Positions 9,289 through 18,660 are shown, counted from the stretch's first letter. The stretch is DNA of 64,000 nucleotides from Pseudomonas libanensis (GCF_001439685.1 NZ_JYLH01000007.1:124001-188000), one strand, 5' to 3'. Notes: generated by a model from the sequence alone, not told the origin. Made by a program: numbers and translations.

Positions 9289-10215
9289 ATGAAACGGCTG
9301 CACGTGATCGACTCGCACACCGGCGGCGAACCTACGCGCCTGGTAATGAGCGGGTTCCCTGAGTTGCTCGGCGCCTCCATCGCCGAGCAACTGGATTACC
9401 TGCGCACCCACCACGATCAATGGCGCCGCGCCTGCCTGCTGGAGCCTCGGGGCAATGATGTATTGGTCGGCGCGCTGTACTGCGCGCCCGTCACGCCGGG
9501 CGCCACCTGCGGGGTGATCTTCTTCAACAACGCCGGCTACCTGGGCATGTGCGGCCACGGCACCCTCGGCCTGGTGGCGTCGCTGCATTACCTCGGGCTT
9601 GTCGCCCCGGGTGTGCACACCATCGACACGCCGGTGGGCCCGGTGGCGGCCACCCTGCACGAGGACGGCAACGTGACCCTGCGCAACGTGCCGGCTTACC
9701 GCTACCGCCAGCAGATAGCGGTGCAGGTGCCTGGGCATGGCACGGTGCTGGGCGACATTGCCTGGGGCGGCAACTGGTTCTTCCTGGTCTCGGACCACGG
9801 CCAGGCGTTGCAGATGGACAACGTGGAGGCCTTGACCGACTACACCTGGGCGATGCTCAAGGCCCTTGAGGCCCAGGGTATTCATGGCGCCGATGGCGCG
9901 CTGATCGACCATATCGAACTGTTCGCCGACGACGACCACGCCGACAGCCGCAACTTCGTCATGTGCCCCGGCAAAGCCTACGACCGCTCACCCTGCGGCA
10001 CCGGCACCAGCGCCAAGCTCGCCTGCCTGGCCGCCGACGGCAAACTGGCCGCAGGAGACACCTGGGTACAAGCCAGCATCACCGGCAGCCAGTTCCAGGG
10101 CCACTATGAATGGGACGGCGAACGCGTGCGCCCCTTCATCACCGGCCGCGCGTACATGACTGCCGACAGCACCTTGCTGATCGACGAGCAGGACCCATTT
10201 GCCTGGGGCATCTGA
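9289..10215 (+). CDS. lhpA: 4-hydroxyproline 2-epimerase (proline racemase family)
   Basis: The enzyme converts trans-4-hydroxy-L-proline to cis-4-hydroxy-D-proline by a two-base mechanism. The protein is 308 residues, standard for the family. The first catalytic Cys is in MCGHGTLG and the second in [13 protein letters not shown]; both are kept, as expected for an epimerase (the related dehydratases lose one). An earlier in-frame ATG at 9277 overlaps the transporter stop, but a GGAG site placed 6 bases before the ATG at 9289 favours the shorter form. It is second in the hydroxyproline operon. Confidence 0.92.
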   Translation: MKRLHVIDSHTGGEPTRLVMSGFPELLGASIAEQLDYLRTHHDQWRRACLLEPRGNDVLVGALYCAPVTPGATCGVIFFNNAGYLGMCGHGTLGLVASLHYLGLVAPGVHTIDTPVGPVAATLHEDGNVTLRNVPAYRYRQQIAVQVPGHGTVLGDIAWGGNWFFLVSDHGQALQMDNVEALTDYTWAMLKALEAQGIHGADGALIDHIELFADDDHADSRNFVMCPGKAYDRSPCGTGTSAKLACLAADGKLAAGDTWVQASITGSQFQGHYEWDGERVRPFITGRAYMTADSTLLIDEQDPFAWGI

Positions 10216-10250
10216 GCCTTTTATTTATTGACCTGAATGGAGTTAGCACC

Positions 10251-11198
10251 ATGAGCGACAACATCTTCACCGGCTGCATGCCCGCCCTGATGACCCCTTG
10301 CACCGCCGAGCGCCAGCCGGACTTCGACGCCCTGGTCGCCAAAGGCCGCGAACTGATCGATATCGGCATGAGCGCAGTGGTGTATTGCGGCTCTATGGGC
10401 GACTGGCCGCTGCTCACCGAGGCACAGCGCCAGGAAGGCGTGGCGCGCCTGGTCGCGGCCGGCGTGCCGACCATCGTCGGTACCGGCGCGGTGAACAGCC
10501 GCGAGGCGGTGGCCCACGCGGCCCATGCCGCCAAGGTCGGCGCCCATGGCTTGATGGTGATTCCCCGCGTGCTGTCCCGTGGGGCTTCGGTCACCGCGCA
10601 AAAGGCCCACTTCGCGGCGATCCTCAACGCTGCGCCCAACCTGCCGGCGGTGATCTACAACAGCCCCTACTACGGCTTCGCCACCCGCGCCGACCTGTTC
10701 TTCGAACTGCGCCGTGAGCATCCGAACCTGATCGGCTTCAAGGAGTTCGGCGGCGCTGCCGACCTGCGCTACGCCGCAGAAAACATCACCTCCCAGGACG
10801 ATGACGTAACCCTGATGGTCGGCGTCGACACCCAGGTGGTGCACGGTTTCGTCAACTGCAACGCCACCGGCGCGATCACCGGTATCGGCAACGCGCTGCC
10901 ACGGGAAGTCCTGCAGCTGGTGGCCCTGAGCAAAAAAGCCGCCAAGGGCGATGCCAAGGCCCGTCGCCAGGCCCGCGAGCTGGAAGCCGCGCTGGCGGTG
11001 CTGTCGTCGTTCGACGAAGGCTGCGACCTGGTGCTGTATTACAAGCACCTGATGGTGCTCAATGGTGACCAGGGGTACGCCCTGCACTTCAACGAAACCG
11101 ATGTGCTCAGCGCTGCCCAGCGTCGGTACGCCGAGCAGCAATACGCGCTGTTCCGCCAGTGGTATGCCAACTGGTCGGCTGAACAGAACGTCGCTTGA
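10251..11198 (+). CDS. lhpC: 1-pyrroline-4-hydroxy-2-carboxylate deaminase (DapA/NAL superfamily)
   Basis: This 315-residue class I aldolase-fold protein has the Schiff-base Lys in IGFKEFGG and the Tyr motif YNSPYYG typical of the DapA/NAL superfamily. In hydroxyproline operons this member removes ammonia and water from the pyrroline product of D-hydroxyproline oxidation to give alpha-ketoglutarate semialdehyde. The ATG at 10251 has GGAG eight bases upstream. It lies between the epimerase and the semialdehyde dehydrogenase, which fixes the assignment; sequence alone would only say DapA-like. Confidence 0.88.
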   Translation: MSDNIFTGCMPALMTPCTAERQPDFDALVAKGRELIDIGMSAVVYCGSMGDWPLLTEAQRQEGVARLVAAGVPTIVGTGAVNSREAVAHAAHAAKVGAHGLMVIPRVLSRGASVTAQKAHFAAILNAAPNLPAVIYNSPYYGFATRADLFFELRREHPNLIGFKEFGGAADLRYAAENITSQDDDVTLMVGVDTQVVHGFVNCNATGAITGIGNALPREVLQLVALSKKAAKGDAKARRQARELEAALAVLSSFDEGCDLVLYYKHLMVLNGDQGYALHFNETDVLSAAQRRYAEQQYALFRQWYANWSAEQNVA

Positions 11199-11203
11199 AT
11201 TTC

Positions 11204-11231
11204 TGTAGGAGCGAGCTTGCTCGCCCCTACA
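11204..11231. repeat. Single REP-like palindrome
   Basis: TGTAGGAGCGAGCTTGCTCG followed by CCCCTACA forms a hairpin in the 60-base gap between two operon genes. It is a common Pseudomonas REP type, distinct from the GTGGGAGG type at 6590-6682. It may reduce read-through to the downstream genes. Confidence 0.75.
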
Positions 11232-11258
11232 ACACCCCTCTGTTTTCCAGGATGCCCC

Positions 11259-12830
11259 ATGACTCTGACAGGCAAGATGCTGATCGGTCAGCAATCCCTT
11301 TGCGGCCATCGCGATGCGATTCGCGCCATTAATCCCGCCTCCGACACGCCACTGGAACCCGCCTACGCCGGCGGCGACGGCGAGCAGGTCGAACAGGCCT
11401 GCGCATTGGCATGGGCCGCGTTCGACACTTACCGCGAAACAACCTTGGCAGATCGCGCCAGGTTTCTTGAAACCATCGCCGACCATATCGAAGCCCTGGG
11501 CGATGAATTGATCGAACGCGCCAGCGCCGAAACCGGCCTGCCCCGCGCACGCATTCAAGGCGAACGCGGTCGTACCTGCGGGCAGTTGCGCGCCTTTGCC
11601 CGCACCGTGCGCCTGGGTGAATGGCTCGACGTGCGGATCGATACCGCGCAACCCCAGCGCCAACCGCTGCCTCGCGCCGACTTGCGCCAACGCCATATCG
11701 CCCTGGGCCCGGTCGCAGTGTTTGGCGCCAGCAACTTTCCCCTGGCCTTCTCCGTGGCGGGCGGCGATACCGCATCGGCACTGGCGGCCGGTTGCCCGGT
11801 GGTGGTCAAGGCCCACAGCGCCCACCCTGGCACCAGCGAGCTGGTGGGCCGCGCCATTGCGCAGGCGGTCAAACAGTGTGGTTTGCCCGAAGGTGTGTTT
11901 TCACTGCTCTATGGCGCGGGTAACGAGATGGGTATCGCCCTGGTGACCGACCCGCGCATCAAGGCCGTAGGCTTTACCGGTTCGCGCAGTGGCGGTATCG
12001 CGCTGTGCCAGGCCGCCCAGGCACGCCCGGAACCGATCCCGGTGTATGCGGAAATGAGTTCGATCAATCCGGTCTACCTGTTTGCTGCCGCGCTTGAAGC
12101 ACGGGCTGAAGCATTGGCCGAAGGCTTTGTCGCGTCACTGACCCAAGGTGCCGGCCAGTTCTGCACCAACCCCGGCTTGGTAATCGCCGTGAAAGGTAGC
12201 GCCCTGGACCGCTTTATCAAGGTCGTCAGTGATCGGCTTGCACGTTGCCCTGCCCAGACCATGCTCACCCCGGGCATGTTCAGCGCCTACGAAACCGGCG
12301 TGAGTGCATTGGCCCAGCACGCCCAAGTCGCCGCCAAGGGCGTGGCGGCCGCCGGGCCAAACCAAGGCCAGGCCCACCTGTTCGTGAGCCAGGCCCAGGC
12401 ATTCCTGAGCAACGAACACCTGCAAATCGAGGTCTTCGGCGCCGCCTCGCTGGTGGTGGAATGCCGCGATGTCGAGCAAGTGCGCCAGGTATCCGAACAC
12501 CTGGAAGGTCAACTCACCGCGACCTTGCATATGGATGACCAGGACCTGCTACAGGCCCGCGCACTGCTGCCGGTACTGGAACGCAAGGCTGGGCGCCTGT
12601 TGGTCAATGGCTGGCCGACCGGCGTGGAAGTCTGCGATGCGATGGTGCATGGCGGGCCGTTCCCGGCGACCTCGGATGCGCGCAGCACCTCGGTGGGCAC
12701 GGCGGCGATCCACAGGTTCCTGCGCCCAGTGTGCTATCAGGACTTCCCCGATACTTTGCTGCCCGATGCCCTCCAACAGGCCAACCCGCTGGGGCTGCGG
12801 CGCCTGCTTGACGGCCAGAGAGAGGCGTAG
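11259..12830 (+). CDS. Alpha-ketoglutaric semialdehyde dehydrogenase
   Basis: An aldehyde dehydrogenase of 523 residues that would oxidise alpha-ketoglutarate semialdehyde to alpha-ketoglutarate with NAD(P), the last step of hydroxyproline catabolism. Family motifs seen: [20 protein letters not shown] (cofactor fold), [10 protein letters not shown], catalytic Glu in [10 protein letters not shown] and catalytic Cys in [10 protein letters not shown]. The start at 11259 gives the usual N terminus; in-frame codons further upstream run through the REP palindrome and are unlikely to be translated. Its stop is two bases before the next gene. Confidence 0.9.
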   Translation: MTLTGKMLIGQQSLCGHRDAIRAINPASDTPLEPAYAGGDGEQVEQACALAWAAFDTYRETTLADRARFLETIADHIEALGDELIERASAETGLPRARIQGERGRTCGQLRAFARTVRLGEWLDVRIDTAQPQRQPLPRADLRQRHIALGPVAVFGASNFPLAFSVAGGDTASALAAGCPVVVKAHSAHPGTSELVGRAIAQAVKQCGLPEGVFSLLYGAGNEMGIALVTDPRIKAVGFTGSRSGGIALCQAAQARPEPIPVYAEMSSINPVYLFAAALEARAEALAEGFVASLTQGAGQFCTNPGLVIAVKGSALDRFIKVVSDRLARCPAQTMLTPGMFSAYETGVSALAQHAQVAAKGVAAAGPNQGQAHLFVSQAQAFLSNEHLQIEVFGAASLVVECRDVEQVRQVSEHLEGQLTATLHMDDQDLLQARALLPVLERKAGRLLVNGWPTGVEVCDAMVHGGPFPATSDARSTSVGTAAIHRFLRPVCYQDFPDTLLPDALQQANPLGLRRLLDGQREA

Positions 12831-12832
12831 CC

Positions 12833-14080
12833 ATGGCCGAGCCCAATCGAGCGGATATCGTGGTGGTCGGCGCCGGCATCATCGGCGTCGCCTGTGCCTT
12901 GCAGTTGGCACGCCAAGGCCGGCAGGTGCGGGTGATCGACGCGCAGGCGCCGGGCATGGGCGCCTCCTACGGCAACGCCGGTCATCTGGCGACGGAGCAG
13001 GTATTCCCCATCGCCGACCTGTCGATCCTCAAGCGCTTGCCGGCCATGCTCCTGGACCCCATGGGCCCGTTGCGGCTGGATTGGACCTACTTGCCCCATG
13101 CCCTACCCTGGTTTATCCGCCTGCTGCTGAACCTGCGACCGGCGAGCTACCAGCGCACCGTGGCCGGCCTGCGTGCCTTGAACGAAGGCAGCCTGGGTGC
13201 GTGGCAGCGTTTGCTGCATTCCATTGGGCAAACGCAACTGCTGCGCGAAGATGGCTCGCTGCTGGTGTTTGAGCGCGCCGAATCCCGCGTCGCCCTGGAT
13301 GCGTTGCAGCAACGCATGCAACAGCAAGGCGTAGCCGTGGAATTCTGGAGCGACGAGGCGGTGCGCACGGCCGCGCCGCAATTGAGCGACGCCATACAAG
13401 GTGGTTTGTTCTTCCCCAGTACCGGGCATTTTCTCGACCCCTATACCGTGGTCGGCGAACTGGTGAATGCGGCCAAGGCCGAGGGTGTGCAGTTTCTCCA
13501 GCAGCGTGTTCTGGATGGACGCCTGGAAGACAGCGGTGTTTCACTGATGACCGATCAAGGCGTAGTGACGGCGCGCCAGGTGCTGATCGCCTGCGGCGCC
13601 CACTCGGCCAAACTCACTGCGGCCCTGACAGGCATACAGGTACCGCTGGACACCGAGCGCGGCTATCACCTGATGCTGCCCCACGAACACCAGCGCCTGC
13701 CCTTCGCCGTCACCTCGCTGGAGCGCAAGTTCATCATGACCCCCATGGCCGACGGCTTGCGCCTGGCTGGAACGGTCGAATTCGCCGGCCTCGACCGCCC
13801 GGCGAATATGCAACGGGCCTGGCAGCTGCACCGCTTGAGCCAGGGGCTGTTTCGCCACGACCTGAACGACAGTGACGCCACAGCGTGGATGGGCTTTCGG
13901 CCGTCCCTGCCCGACTCGCTGCCGATCATTGACCGGGTGTGCGAGGGTAAGGTGCTGCTTGCGTTTGGTCATCAGCATCTGGGGCTGACTCAGGCGGCGG
14001 TGACGGCTGAAAGGATCGGGCAACTGGCGGCAGGAGAGTCAGTGCCTGAGTTACAGTCCTATCGACTGGACCGTTTCTGA
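12833..14080 (+). CDS. FAD-dependent D-hydroxyproline dehydrogenase (DAO family)
   Basis: A 415-residue flavoprotein with an N-terminal Rossmann motif (VVVGAGIIGVACALQLA) and DadA-like architecture. In this operon it would oxidise cis-4-hydroxy-D-proline to 1-pyrroline-4-hydroxy-2-carboxylate, passing electrons to the respiratory chain. It is last in the operon. A general D-amino-acid dehydrogenase activity cannot be excluded from sequence. Confidence 0.87.
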   Translation: MAEPNRADIVVVGAGIIGVACALQLARQGRQVRVIDAQAPGMGASYGNAGHLATEQVFPIADLSILKRLPAMLLDPMGPLRLDWTYLPHALPWFIRLLLNLRPASYQRTVAGLRALNEGSLGAWQRLLHSIGQTQLLREDGSLLVFERAESRVALDALQQRMQQQGVAVEFWSDEAVRTAAPQLSDAIQGGLFFPSTGHFLDPYTVVGELVNAAKAEGVQFLQQRVLDGRLEDSGVSLMTDQGVVTARQVLIACGAHSAKLTAALTGIQVPLDTERGYHLMLPHEHQRLPFAVTSLERKFIMTPMADGLRLAGTVEFAGLDRPANMQRAWQLHRLSQGLFRHDLNDSDATAWMGFRPSLPDSLPIIDRVCEGKVLLAFGHQHLGLTQAAVTAERIGQLAAGESVPELQSYRLDRF

Positions 14081-14119
14081 GACGACTGATCCCGAAACAC
14101 AAGGGTGGGAGCTGTCCAG

Positions 14120-15130
14120 CTACTTGACCAACCGCTTCTCCTTGGAGGGGCGATAGCCGAAATACGCGCTGTAGCACTTGCTGAAATGACTAGGCGAGAC
14201 AAACCCACACGCCACCAGCACGTCCACCTGTGACAACTCGGTGTGTTGCAACAGGCGGCGCGCTTCGGTGACGCGCAGCTCCATGTAGTAGCGCTGCGGC
14301 GTGGTGCCCAGTTGCTCCTTGAACAGGCGCTCCAATTGGCGACGGGAGCGGCCGGCGTATACGGCGAGCTGATCGAGTTCAAGCGGTTCTTCGAGGTTGG
14401 CGTCCATCAGCTTCACCACTTCGCGCAGGGGCGCGCTGACGCAGACGTTCTCGGTTGGCTTGATGCGGCGGTAGCGTGATTCTTCGAATGCCAGGATGTC
14501 CTCGATACCTTCGACCAGCGCCTTGCCGTGCAGGCTCTTGATCCAGTCCAGGGCCATGTGGAAGGCGCCGGAGGGGCTCGATGCGGTGAGGCGATCGCGG
14601 TCGATCACATAGGGCTCGCTGGTGACCTGGGCCCCCTTGGACACTTCCGCCAGCGCCGGGCGGTGTTCAGGGTGGATCGCGCAACGGTAGCCCTGCAACA
14701 GCCCGGCGCGACCGAGAAACCAGGAACCGTTCCACAAACCGGCAAGGCGAATGCCCGCCTCCGCAGCGCTGCGCAACAGTTGAATGAACGGTTCGCTGGC
14801 CTTGAGCTCGGTGCGAAAACCACCGCAGATGACCAGCAGGTCCAGATCCTGAAGTGCCGACAACTCCAGATTCGCATCGGGTCGGATCACCAGCCCAAGG
14901 TCGCTGATCACTTCACCCTCGCCCCAGCCGAAGGTGCGCGAGGCAAACAGCTCGGGGCGCAGCAGGTTGGCGGTCACAAGGGTGTCGAGGGTCTGGGTGA
15001 AGGCCGGCAGGGAGAAGTGTTCGAGCAGCAGGAAACCGACTTGGGTAACGGAGGTTGCTTGCTGGGTTTTGTCATTGAGGTAGCGCAGGTTCTTGCCTTG
15101 CATGCCACCGCTGAACTGGCGTCTTTCCAT
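14120..15130 (-). CDS. GlxA-type AraC regulator (DJ-1/PfpI-like sensor plus AraC HTH)
   Basis: The N-terminal part (TQVGFLLLEHFSLPAFTQTL to ICGGFR) is a class I glutamine-amidotransferase-like domain without enzymatic role, and the C-terminal 100 residues are an AraC DNA-binding domain (LDQLAVYAGRSRRQLERLFK, VLVACGFVSPSHFSKCYSAY). Pseudomonas members of this group (GbdR, CdhR, ArgR-like) sense amino-acid or choline-derived metabolites. The ATG at 15130 gives 336 residues; a GTG at 15193 would add 21 residues but has no ribosome site. It converges on the hydroxyproline operon, so it could regulate it, but nothing in the sequence proves this. Confidence 0.86.
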   Translation of the reverse strand: MERRQFSGGMQGKNLRYLNDKTQQATSVTQVGFLLLEHFSLPAFTQTLDTLVTANLLRPELFASRTFGWGEGEVISDLGLVIRPDANLELSALQDLDLLVICGGFRTELKASEPFIQLLRSAAEAGIRLAGLWNGSWFLGRAGLLQGYRCAIHPEHRPALAEVSKGAQVTSEPYVIDRDRLTASSPSGAFHMALDWIKSLHGKALVEGIEDILAFEESRYRRIKPTENVCVSAPLREVVKLMDANLEEPLELDQLAVYAGRSRRQLERLFKEQLGTTPQRYYMELRVTEARRLLQHTELSQVDVLVACGFVSPSHFSKCYSAYFGYRPSKEKRLVK

Positions 15131-15235
15131 CGAGGGTTGGCCCACTCTTATTGTTGATGCAATGGGCGCTATCTTAGGGGCAAACGCTGTCACTGTCTCA
15201 ATCGGCGTCCCTGATATTGATCAATCAAAGATGCT

Positions 15236-15263
15236 TCAAAAGCCGCAGCCCAGCTACTGCGGC
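15236..15263 (-). terminator. Hairpin with short U-tract
   Basis: On the minus strand GCCGCAG, an 8-base loop and CTGCGGC are followed by TTTT. It lies downstream of lysE-like 15467-16075 and before the GlxA-type regulator, so it could end the former transcript. The U-tract is short. Confidence 0.45.
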
Positions 15264-15375
15264 ATCATCTGATACGGTTTTTTCTCTGTCATCTGCACCT
15301 GTATTGAACGCCGTCCCAGGCGGACAATAGGCGCCATCTCGACATCCCTGTCGCTCCCCGCCCTTCGGAGGCCTT

Positions 15376-15459
15376 ATGACCAAAATGGCAATTTTCCTGT
15401 TCGGCTTTTTGGTACTGACCATTGGTATCGGTTTGCTGGCGACTATTTCGCCGGTCTGA
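15376..15459 (+). CDS. 27-residue single-pass membrane peptide
   Basis: A short frame, MTKMAIFLFGFLVLTIGIGL then LATISPV, is almost entirely one hydrophobic helix. It is preceded by an excellent GGAGG site four bases before the ATG, unusual for a random short frame. It ends seven bases from the convergent LysE-type gene. No function is recognised; small membrane peptides of this kind often modulate larger membrane proteins. Support is the ribosome site and the clean transmembrane composition only. Confidence 0.55.
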   Translation: MTKMAIFLFGFLVLTIGIGLLATISPV

Positions 15460-15466
15460 ACCTGAA

Positions 15467-16075
15467 TCAGCTCACGAAAAGCATCGGATACAACGACAAC
15501 ACCAGCAACCCAGCCATGGACCAATTGAACATCCGCAGCCAGCGCGGCTCGCGCAATACATTGCGCAGGCCGCTACCGCAACCGAGCCATACACACACGC
15601 TTGGCAGGTTGACCACGGCAAATACCACCGCAATCACCAGCACATTAGTGGCGTAACCCTCGGCCGGCGTATAGGTGGTGATTGCACCCAGCGCCATGAT
15701 CCAGGCCTTGGGGTTTACCCACTGGAAAGCCGCCGCCCCCAGGAACGTCATCGGCTTGCCCTGTTCGTTATCACTATCCGACATCCCGCCAGCGGTAGCG
15801 ATCTTCCACGCCAGGTACAGCAGGTAGGTGGCGCCAACATAGCGCAGCAGCGTGTACGCCCATGGGAACAGCTTGAACACTTCCCCTAGACCCAATCCGG
15901 CGCAGATCACCAGCAACATGAACCCTATGCTGACACCCAAGGCGTGAGGGATCGAGCGACGAAACCCGAAGTTCACTCCCGAGGCCAGCAACATGGTGTT
16001 ATTGGGGCCAGGGGTGATGGAAGACACGAAGGCAAAAAGCACGAAGGCTGACAACAGGCTGGTAGACATGAGCAT
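15467..16075 (-). CDS. LysE/RhtB-family amino-acid exporter
   Basis: A 202-residue membrane protein with the family N-terminal motif (ITPGPNNTMLLASGVNFG) and about six hydrophobic segments. LysE-family proteins export amino acids or their analogues. Two ATGs lie two codons apart (16075 and 16069); neither has a strong ribosome site. It stands alone. The substrate is unknown. Confidence 0.88.
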   Translation of the reverse strand: MLMSTSLLSAFVLFAFVSSITPGPNNTMLLASGVNFGFRRSIPHALGVSIGFMLLVICAGLGLGEVFKLFPWAYTLLRYVGATYLLYLAWKIATAGGMSDSDNEQGKPMTFLGAAAFQWVNPKAWIMALGAITTYTPAEGYATNVLVIAVVFAVVNLPSVCVWLGCGSGLRNVLREPRWLRMFNWSMAGLLVLSLYPMLFVS

Positions 16076-16389
16076 GGGGCGCGGTATCCAAACGACAGTG
16101 ATATGCCTGCGACGTTAGTGGGTTGCGGCGCCCATCGGCCCATACAGCTGGAGACAGATCGAGGCGTACACTTTGGCGGTCTACATCACTCACACCGACG
16201 CAGGTCACGTTTCACAACCCTTTCACAGACCAGCATTTATGGTGGCCTCAGCTCCTTAATCAGCTTCTCTTAGCCCGCGCCCCATCGCGGGCTTTTCTTT
16301 GCCTGTTATTTGCGCCAGGCTAAAAACATTAACCCCTGGATGAATATCATGCCGTACGCATCTATTCGTTTTAACCCAAACAGACCAGA
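16076..16389. other. 314-base intergenic region, possible small RNA
   Basis: Between the divergent LysE-type gene and a small plus-strand gene no protein frame is supported. The only clear element is the strong plus-strand terminator at 16273-16300, which has no plus-strand gene upstream of it, so a short non-coding transcript of roughly 100-200 bases may end there. A 17-codon frame (16340-16393, MNIMPYASIRFNPNRPE) follows and overlaps the GTG start of the next gene. Confidence 0.35.
16273..16300 (+). terminator. Rho-independent terminator without an obvious upstream gene
   Basis: GCCCGCG, loop CCCCAT, CGCGGGC, then TTTTCTTT. This is a canonical intrinsic terminator for the plus strand. The gene to its left is on the opposite strand. 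Confidence 0.8.
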
Positions 16390-16677
16390 GTGAACGCTTT
16401 GATAGAAGACCTTGAAGGCCCCAGGACCGCGCAACAGGAATTGTTCTATGACCTTGAAGACGCCAGCGCTGTTATCGGATGGTCGGTGGTTGAGCTGACG
16501 GCATTGGCCGCCGGCGGGCTCTCAGGTGACGCGGTTGCTTTAAGGAAGGTCTGCGCGTTACTCGCCGTTCAGCAGCAAAGACTTGAAGCCTATGCCAATG
16601 AAGTCAAAGCACAGAAAATCAACAGATCCGAAGCCAATGGCAAACATTTTCAGGGTGGTCGGCAAATGCTCGAGTGA
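16390..16677 (+). CDS. Small alpha-helical protein of unknown function
   Basis: A 95-residue frame starting with GTG at 16390. The sequence (LEGPRTAQQELFYDLEDASA, then LRKVCALLAVQQQRLEAYAN) looks wholly helical and soluble. The GTG overlaps the stop of a 17-codon upstream frame (16340-16393), suggesting either coupled translation or that the original N terminus was lost by a frameshift. It resembles the short DUF-type proteins common in pseudomonads, but I do not recognise the family. Confidence 0.5.
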   Translation: MNALIEDLEGPRTAQQELFYDLEDASAVIGWSVVELTALAAGGLSGDAVALRKVCALLAVQQQRLEAYANEVKAQKINRSEANGKHFQGGRQMLE

Positions 16678-16802
16678 CAACCCCAACCGGGCTGGGACCC
16701 TTGCTCTAGACCTGTCACTCGTCGAAAATGCCTCAATGGTGTTGCCGGTTGCTTGACGGTATCCCGCTTAGATTTTTCACCCGTGGAGAAAGGAATTCCC
16801 AA

Positions 16803-17069
16803 GTGCCGTTTTCATTGGAAGAAAGAACCGCGCTGCTTGCGCTCAAAGGCGTTGGCCCTACCGTGATCGCACGGCTGGAGCAAATGGGTATTGACTCGAT
16901 GGAGGTACTCGGAAAGTCGCAAGTGGGAGATATCCTGGCGCATGCTTCTGCCGCATTGAAGTCTACCTGCTGGAAGAACAGCCCTCAGGCCCGGGCGGCA
17001 ATAGCGGCTGCGGTAGAGCTTGCGAAGGCTCAAGCGATAACACAGGAGAGTTTGATATGCGCCAACTGA
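16803..17069 (+). CDS. Small helix-hairpin-helix protein
   Basis: An 88-residue protein whose first half is a helix-hairpin-helix motif (LLALKGVGPTVIARLEQMGI), a non-specific DNA-binding fold. The GTG at 16803 follows a GGA site and gives a compact domain; an ATG at 16728 would add 25 residues of unlikely composition. It overlaps the next gene by 13 bases. Role unknown. Confidence 0.6.
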   Translation: MPFSLEERTALLALKGVGPTVIARLEQMGIDSMEVLGKSQVGDILAHASAALKSTCWKNSPQARAAIAAAVELAKAQAITQESLICAN

Positions 17070-17590
17070 AAAGCGACCACCCCGATCCAGTCAAGCCATC
17101 GCGCTGGGGCCTGCTCAAGGACGGAACATGGTTTGCCGCTTTCATAACGCTAGCCATCTACGCATTTACGGTTGTGGAAGACCGGGGCCAGTTGCGAAGC
17201 GACGCAAGACATTTAACCGACTCATTGACGCAGGCACGCAAAGACCTGGACGCTGCTCGCTTGGACAACAAGCAGTTGGCGGACTCTCTGCGAAAGGCTG
17301 AGGTAGAACTCGCCAAAAAAGAAGTTCGGTTCAACGAGACAGAAAAACAGCTGACTTCTGCGAGCCAGGCCGCGCTCAACTCCCAATCCGAAGCACAAGC
17401 CTACAAAGCCCTGGTGGCTGCAGACAAGCGCTGCGCGCCCTACAGGGACGAGATTGCACATCTGGAGAACAGCCTGGCGATGTCGGGCCTTGATGTGTAT
17501 TCACCCAAAGGCGCTCGTCGCCAGGAGCTATTGAATAACCTCGAAAGAAGCAAAGACGCCTACGATGCATGCATGGGGCTCAAGCGTTAG
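17057..17590 (+). CDS. Membrane-anchored coiled-coil protein
   Basis: This 177-residue protein has one transmembrane helix near residues 25-40 (TWFAAFITLAIYAFTVV) followed by a long heptad-rich coiled coil to about residue 110 and a small Cys-containing C-terminal part. It starts inside the end of the helix-hairpin-helix gene, so the two are probably cotranscribed. Function unknown. Confidence 0.65.
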   Translation: MRQLKSDHPDPVKPSRWGLLKDGTWFAAFITLAIYAFTVVEDRGQLRSDARHLTDSLTQARKDLDAARLDNKQLADSLRKAEVELAKKEVRFNETEKQLTSASQAALNSQSEAQAYKALVAADKRCAPYRDEIAHLENSLAMSGLDVYSPKGARRQELLNNLERSKDAYDACMGLKR

Positions 17591-17685
17591 CTCCCGCTGC
17601 GCACAGCCCGTTACGTTGCGGGACACTCGATAAACGCCGGCAATAAAACCCCGTAGACACCCACACCGACCTGCCCTGGCTCTCC

Positions 17686-18501
17686 CTACTTATCAGCTCC
17701 GCAAGCGTCCTGCTCGACCACCAGATCCAACACGTAGACCGTCGAAGGCGCATCGGCTGGCGGATTCTTCCATTCGTATTGCTTGACCCGCAATACATTG
17801 CGCACGCCATCACGATGCTCAAAGCCTTCGATAGACTGATACAGCGGGTGCCATGGGTCCTGGGGCGGAAGTTGCAGGCCAGTGTCGTCATAGCGGCGCT
17901 CGCGTACTTGCAAGCACTGATAGTCATGGATCATCGGGTGACTGCACTTGACAGTCTTGGGCGCCACTTCCAGGAACTTGACCTCGCCCTGGCTACCGTA
18001 GCGGGTCTCTGGAGTGGCTTCACCCTGTAGCTTGAGCACCGAGCCGTCCACTGTAATCAGTTGCAGCATCGGTTCGGTGTTATCGCCAGTGATGACGGCG
18101 CGCAGATCACCCTTGAACAGTCGGCCTACCTGGGCGTCAAGGTCCATCAGGCTCTTATCGCAGGCCATAAGCGTAGAGGCCAGTGGCTGTACCTTCAAAA
18201 CCCCTCCCTGATAGTGATAGCCGCCGAACTGGCCATTGCAGCCACCGCTGATGTTCAGGTTTTTCTCACCAAAGGAAACGCGCAGCTTGCGTTCGACACC
18301 TTTGTTCAAAGCAACGAGAGGTTTGCCCGAAGCATCAGTCGCCGAGACCAGGTTCCAGTAGTAAGCGGATAAGGCTGGCTGGGCTATAGCCGCCGAGGTA
18401 GCGGTGGGCATGGAGGGTGACTCTTCAGGGCTTTTGGAGGTGGCGGCACAGCCTTGGATCAATGCAGCACAAACGGCCACGAGAAGAATGTTCTGTTTCA
18501 T
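17686..18501 (-). CDS. META-domain / DUF4377 lipoprotein
   Basis: A 271-residue exported lipoprotein: signal MKQNILLVAVCAALIQGC with lipobox LIQGC. Residues about 45-165 form a META (HslJ-like) domain (YYWNLVSATDASGKPL, NISGGCNGQFGGY), and the C-terminal part matches the DUF4377 pattern (CSHPMIHDYQCLQVRE). META proteins are outer-membrane or periplasmic and linked to stress and antibiotic tolerance. It is the last host gene before the prophage. Confidence 0.85.
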   Translation of the reverse strand: MKQNILLVAVCAALIQGCAATSKSPEESPSMPTATSAAIAQPALSAYYWNLVSATDASGKPLVALNKGVERKLRVSFGEKNLNISGGCNGQFGGYHYQGGVLKVQPLASTLMACDKSLMDLDAQVGRLFKGDLRAVITGDNTEPMLQLITVDGSVLKLQGEATPETRYGSQGEVKFLEVAPKTVKCSHPMIHDYQCLQVRERRYDDTGLQLPPQDPWHPLYQSIEGFEHRDGVRNVLRVKQYEWKNPPADAPSTVYVLDLVVEQDACGADK

Positions 18502-18625
18502 GGTTCACCCTGTCAGCTTTGATGATTACGAGCATTATCCTGCACAGGCAGGATAGACGCGCGGCTAAACCGGCATTTGAGGTCGCCCGATGAATTCATG
18601 GAAGCGACCGTCAAATCCCAGCCAA

Positions 18626-18659
18626 TAAAAAACCCCGTAGAGGTTAATCTACGGGGTTT
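18626..18659 (-). terminator. Host terminator of the tRNA-Cys gene, now at the left end of the prophage
   Basis: A 12-bp stem (AAACCCCGTAGA paired with TCTACGGGGTTT) around a six-base loop, with a U-rich tail on the minus strand. It lies immediately 3' of the truncated tRNA copy at attL, so it is the original chromosomal terminator cut off by integration. Confidence 0.85.
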
Positions 18660-18660
18660 C

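Noticed and set aside
15225..15524. 99-codon minus-strand frame
   Set aside because: Crosses the lysE-like terminator hairpin and lies opposite the better-supported 27-codon gene; no ribosome site.
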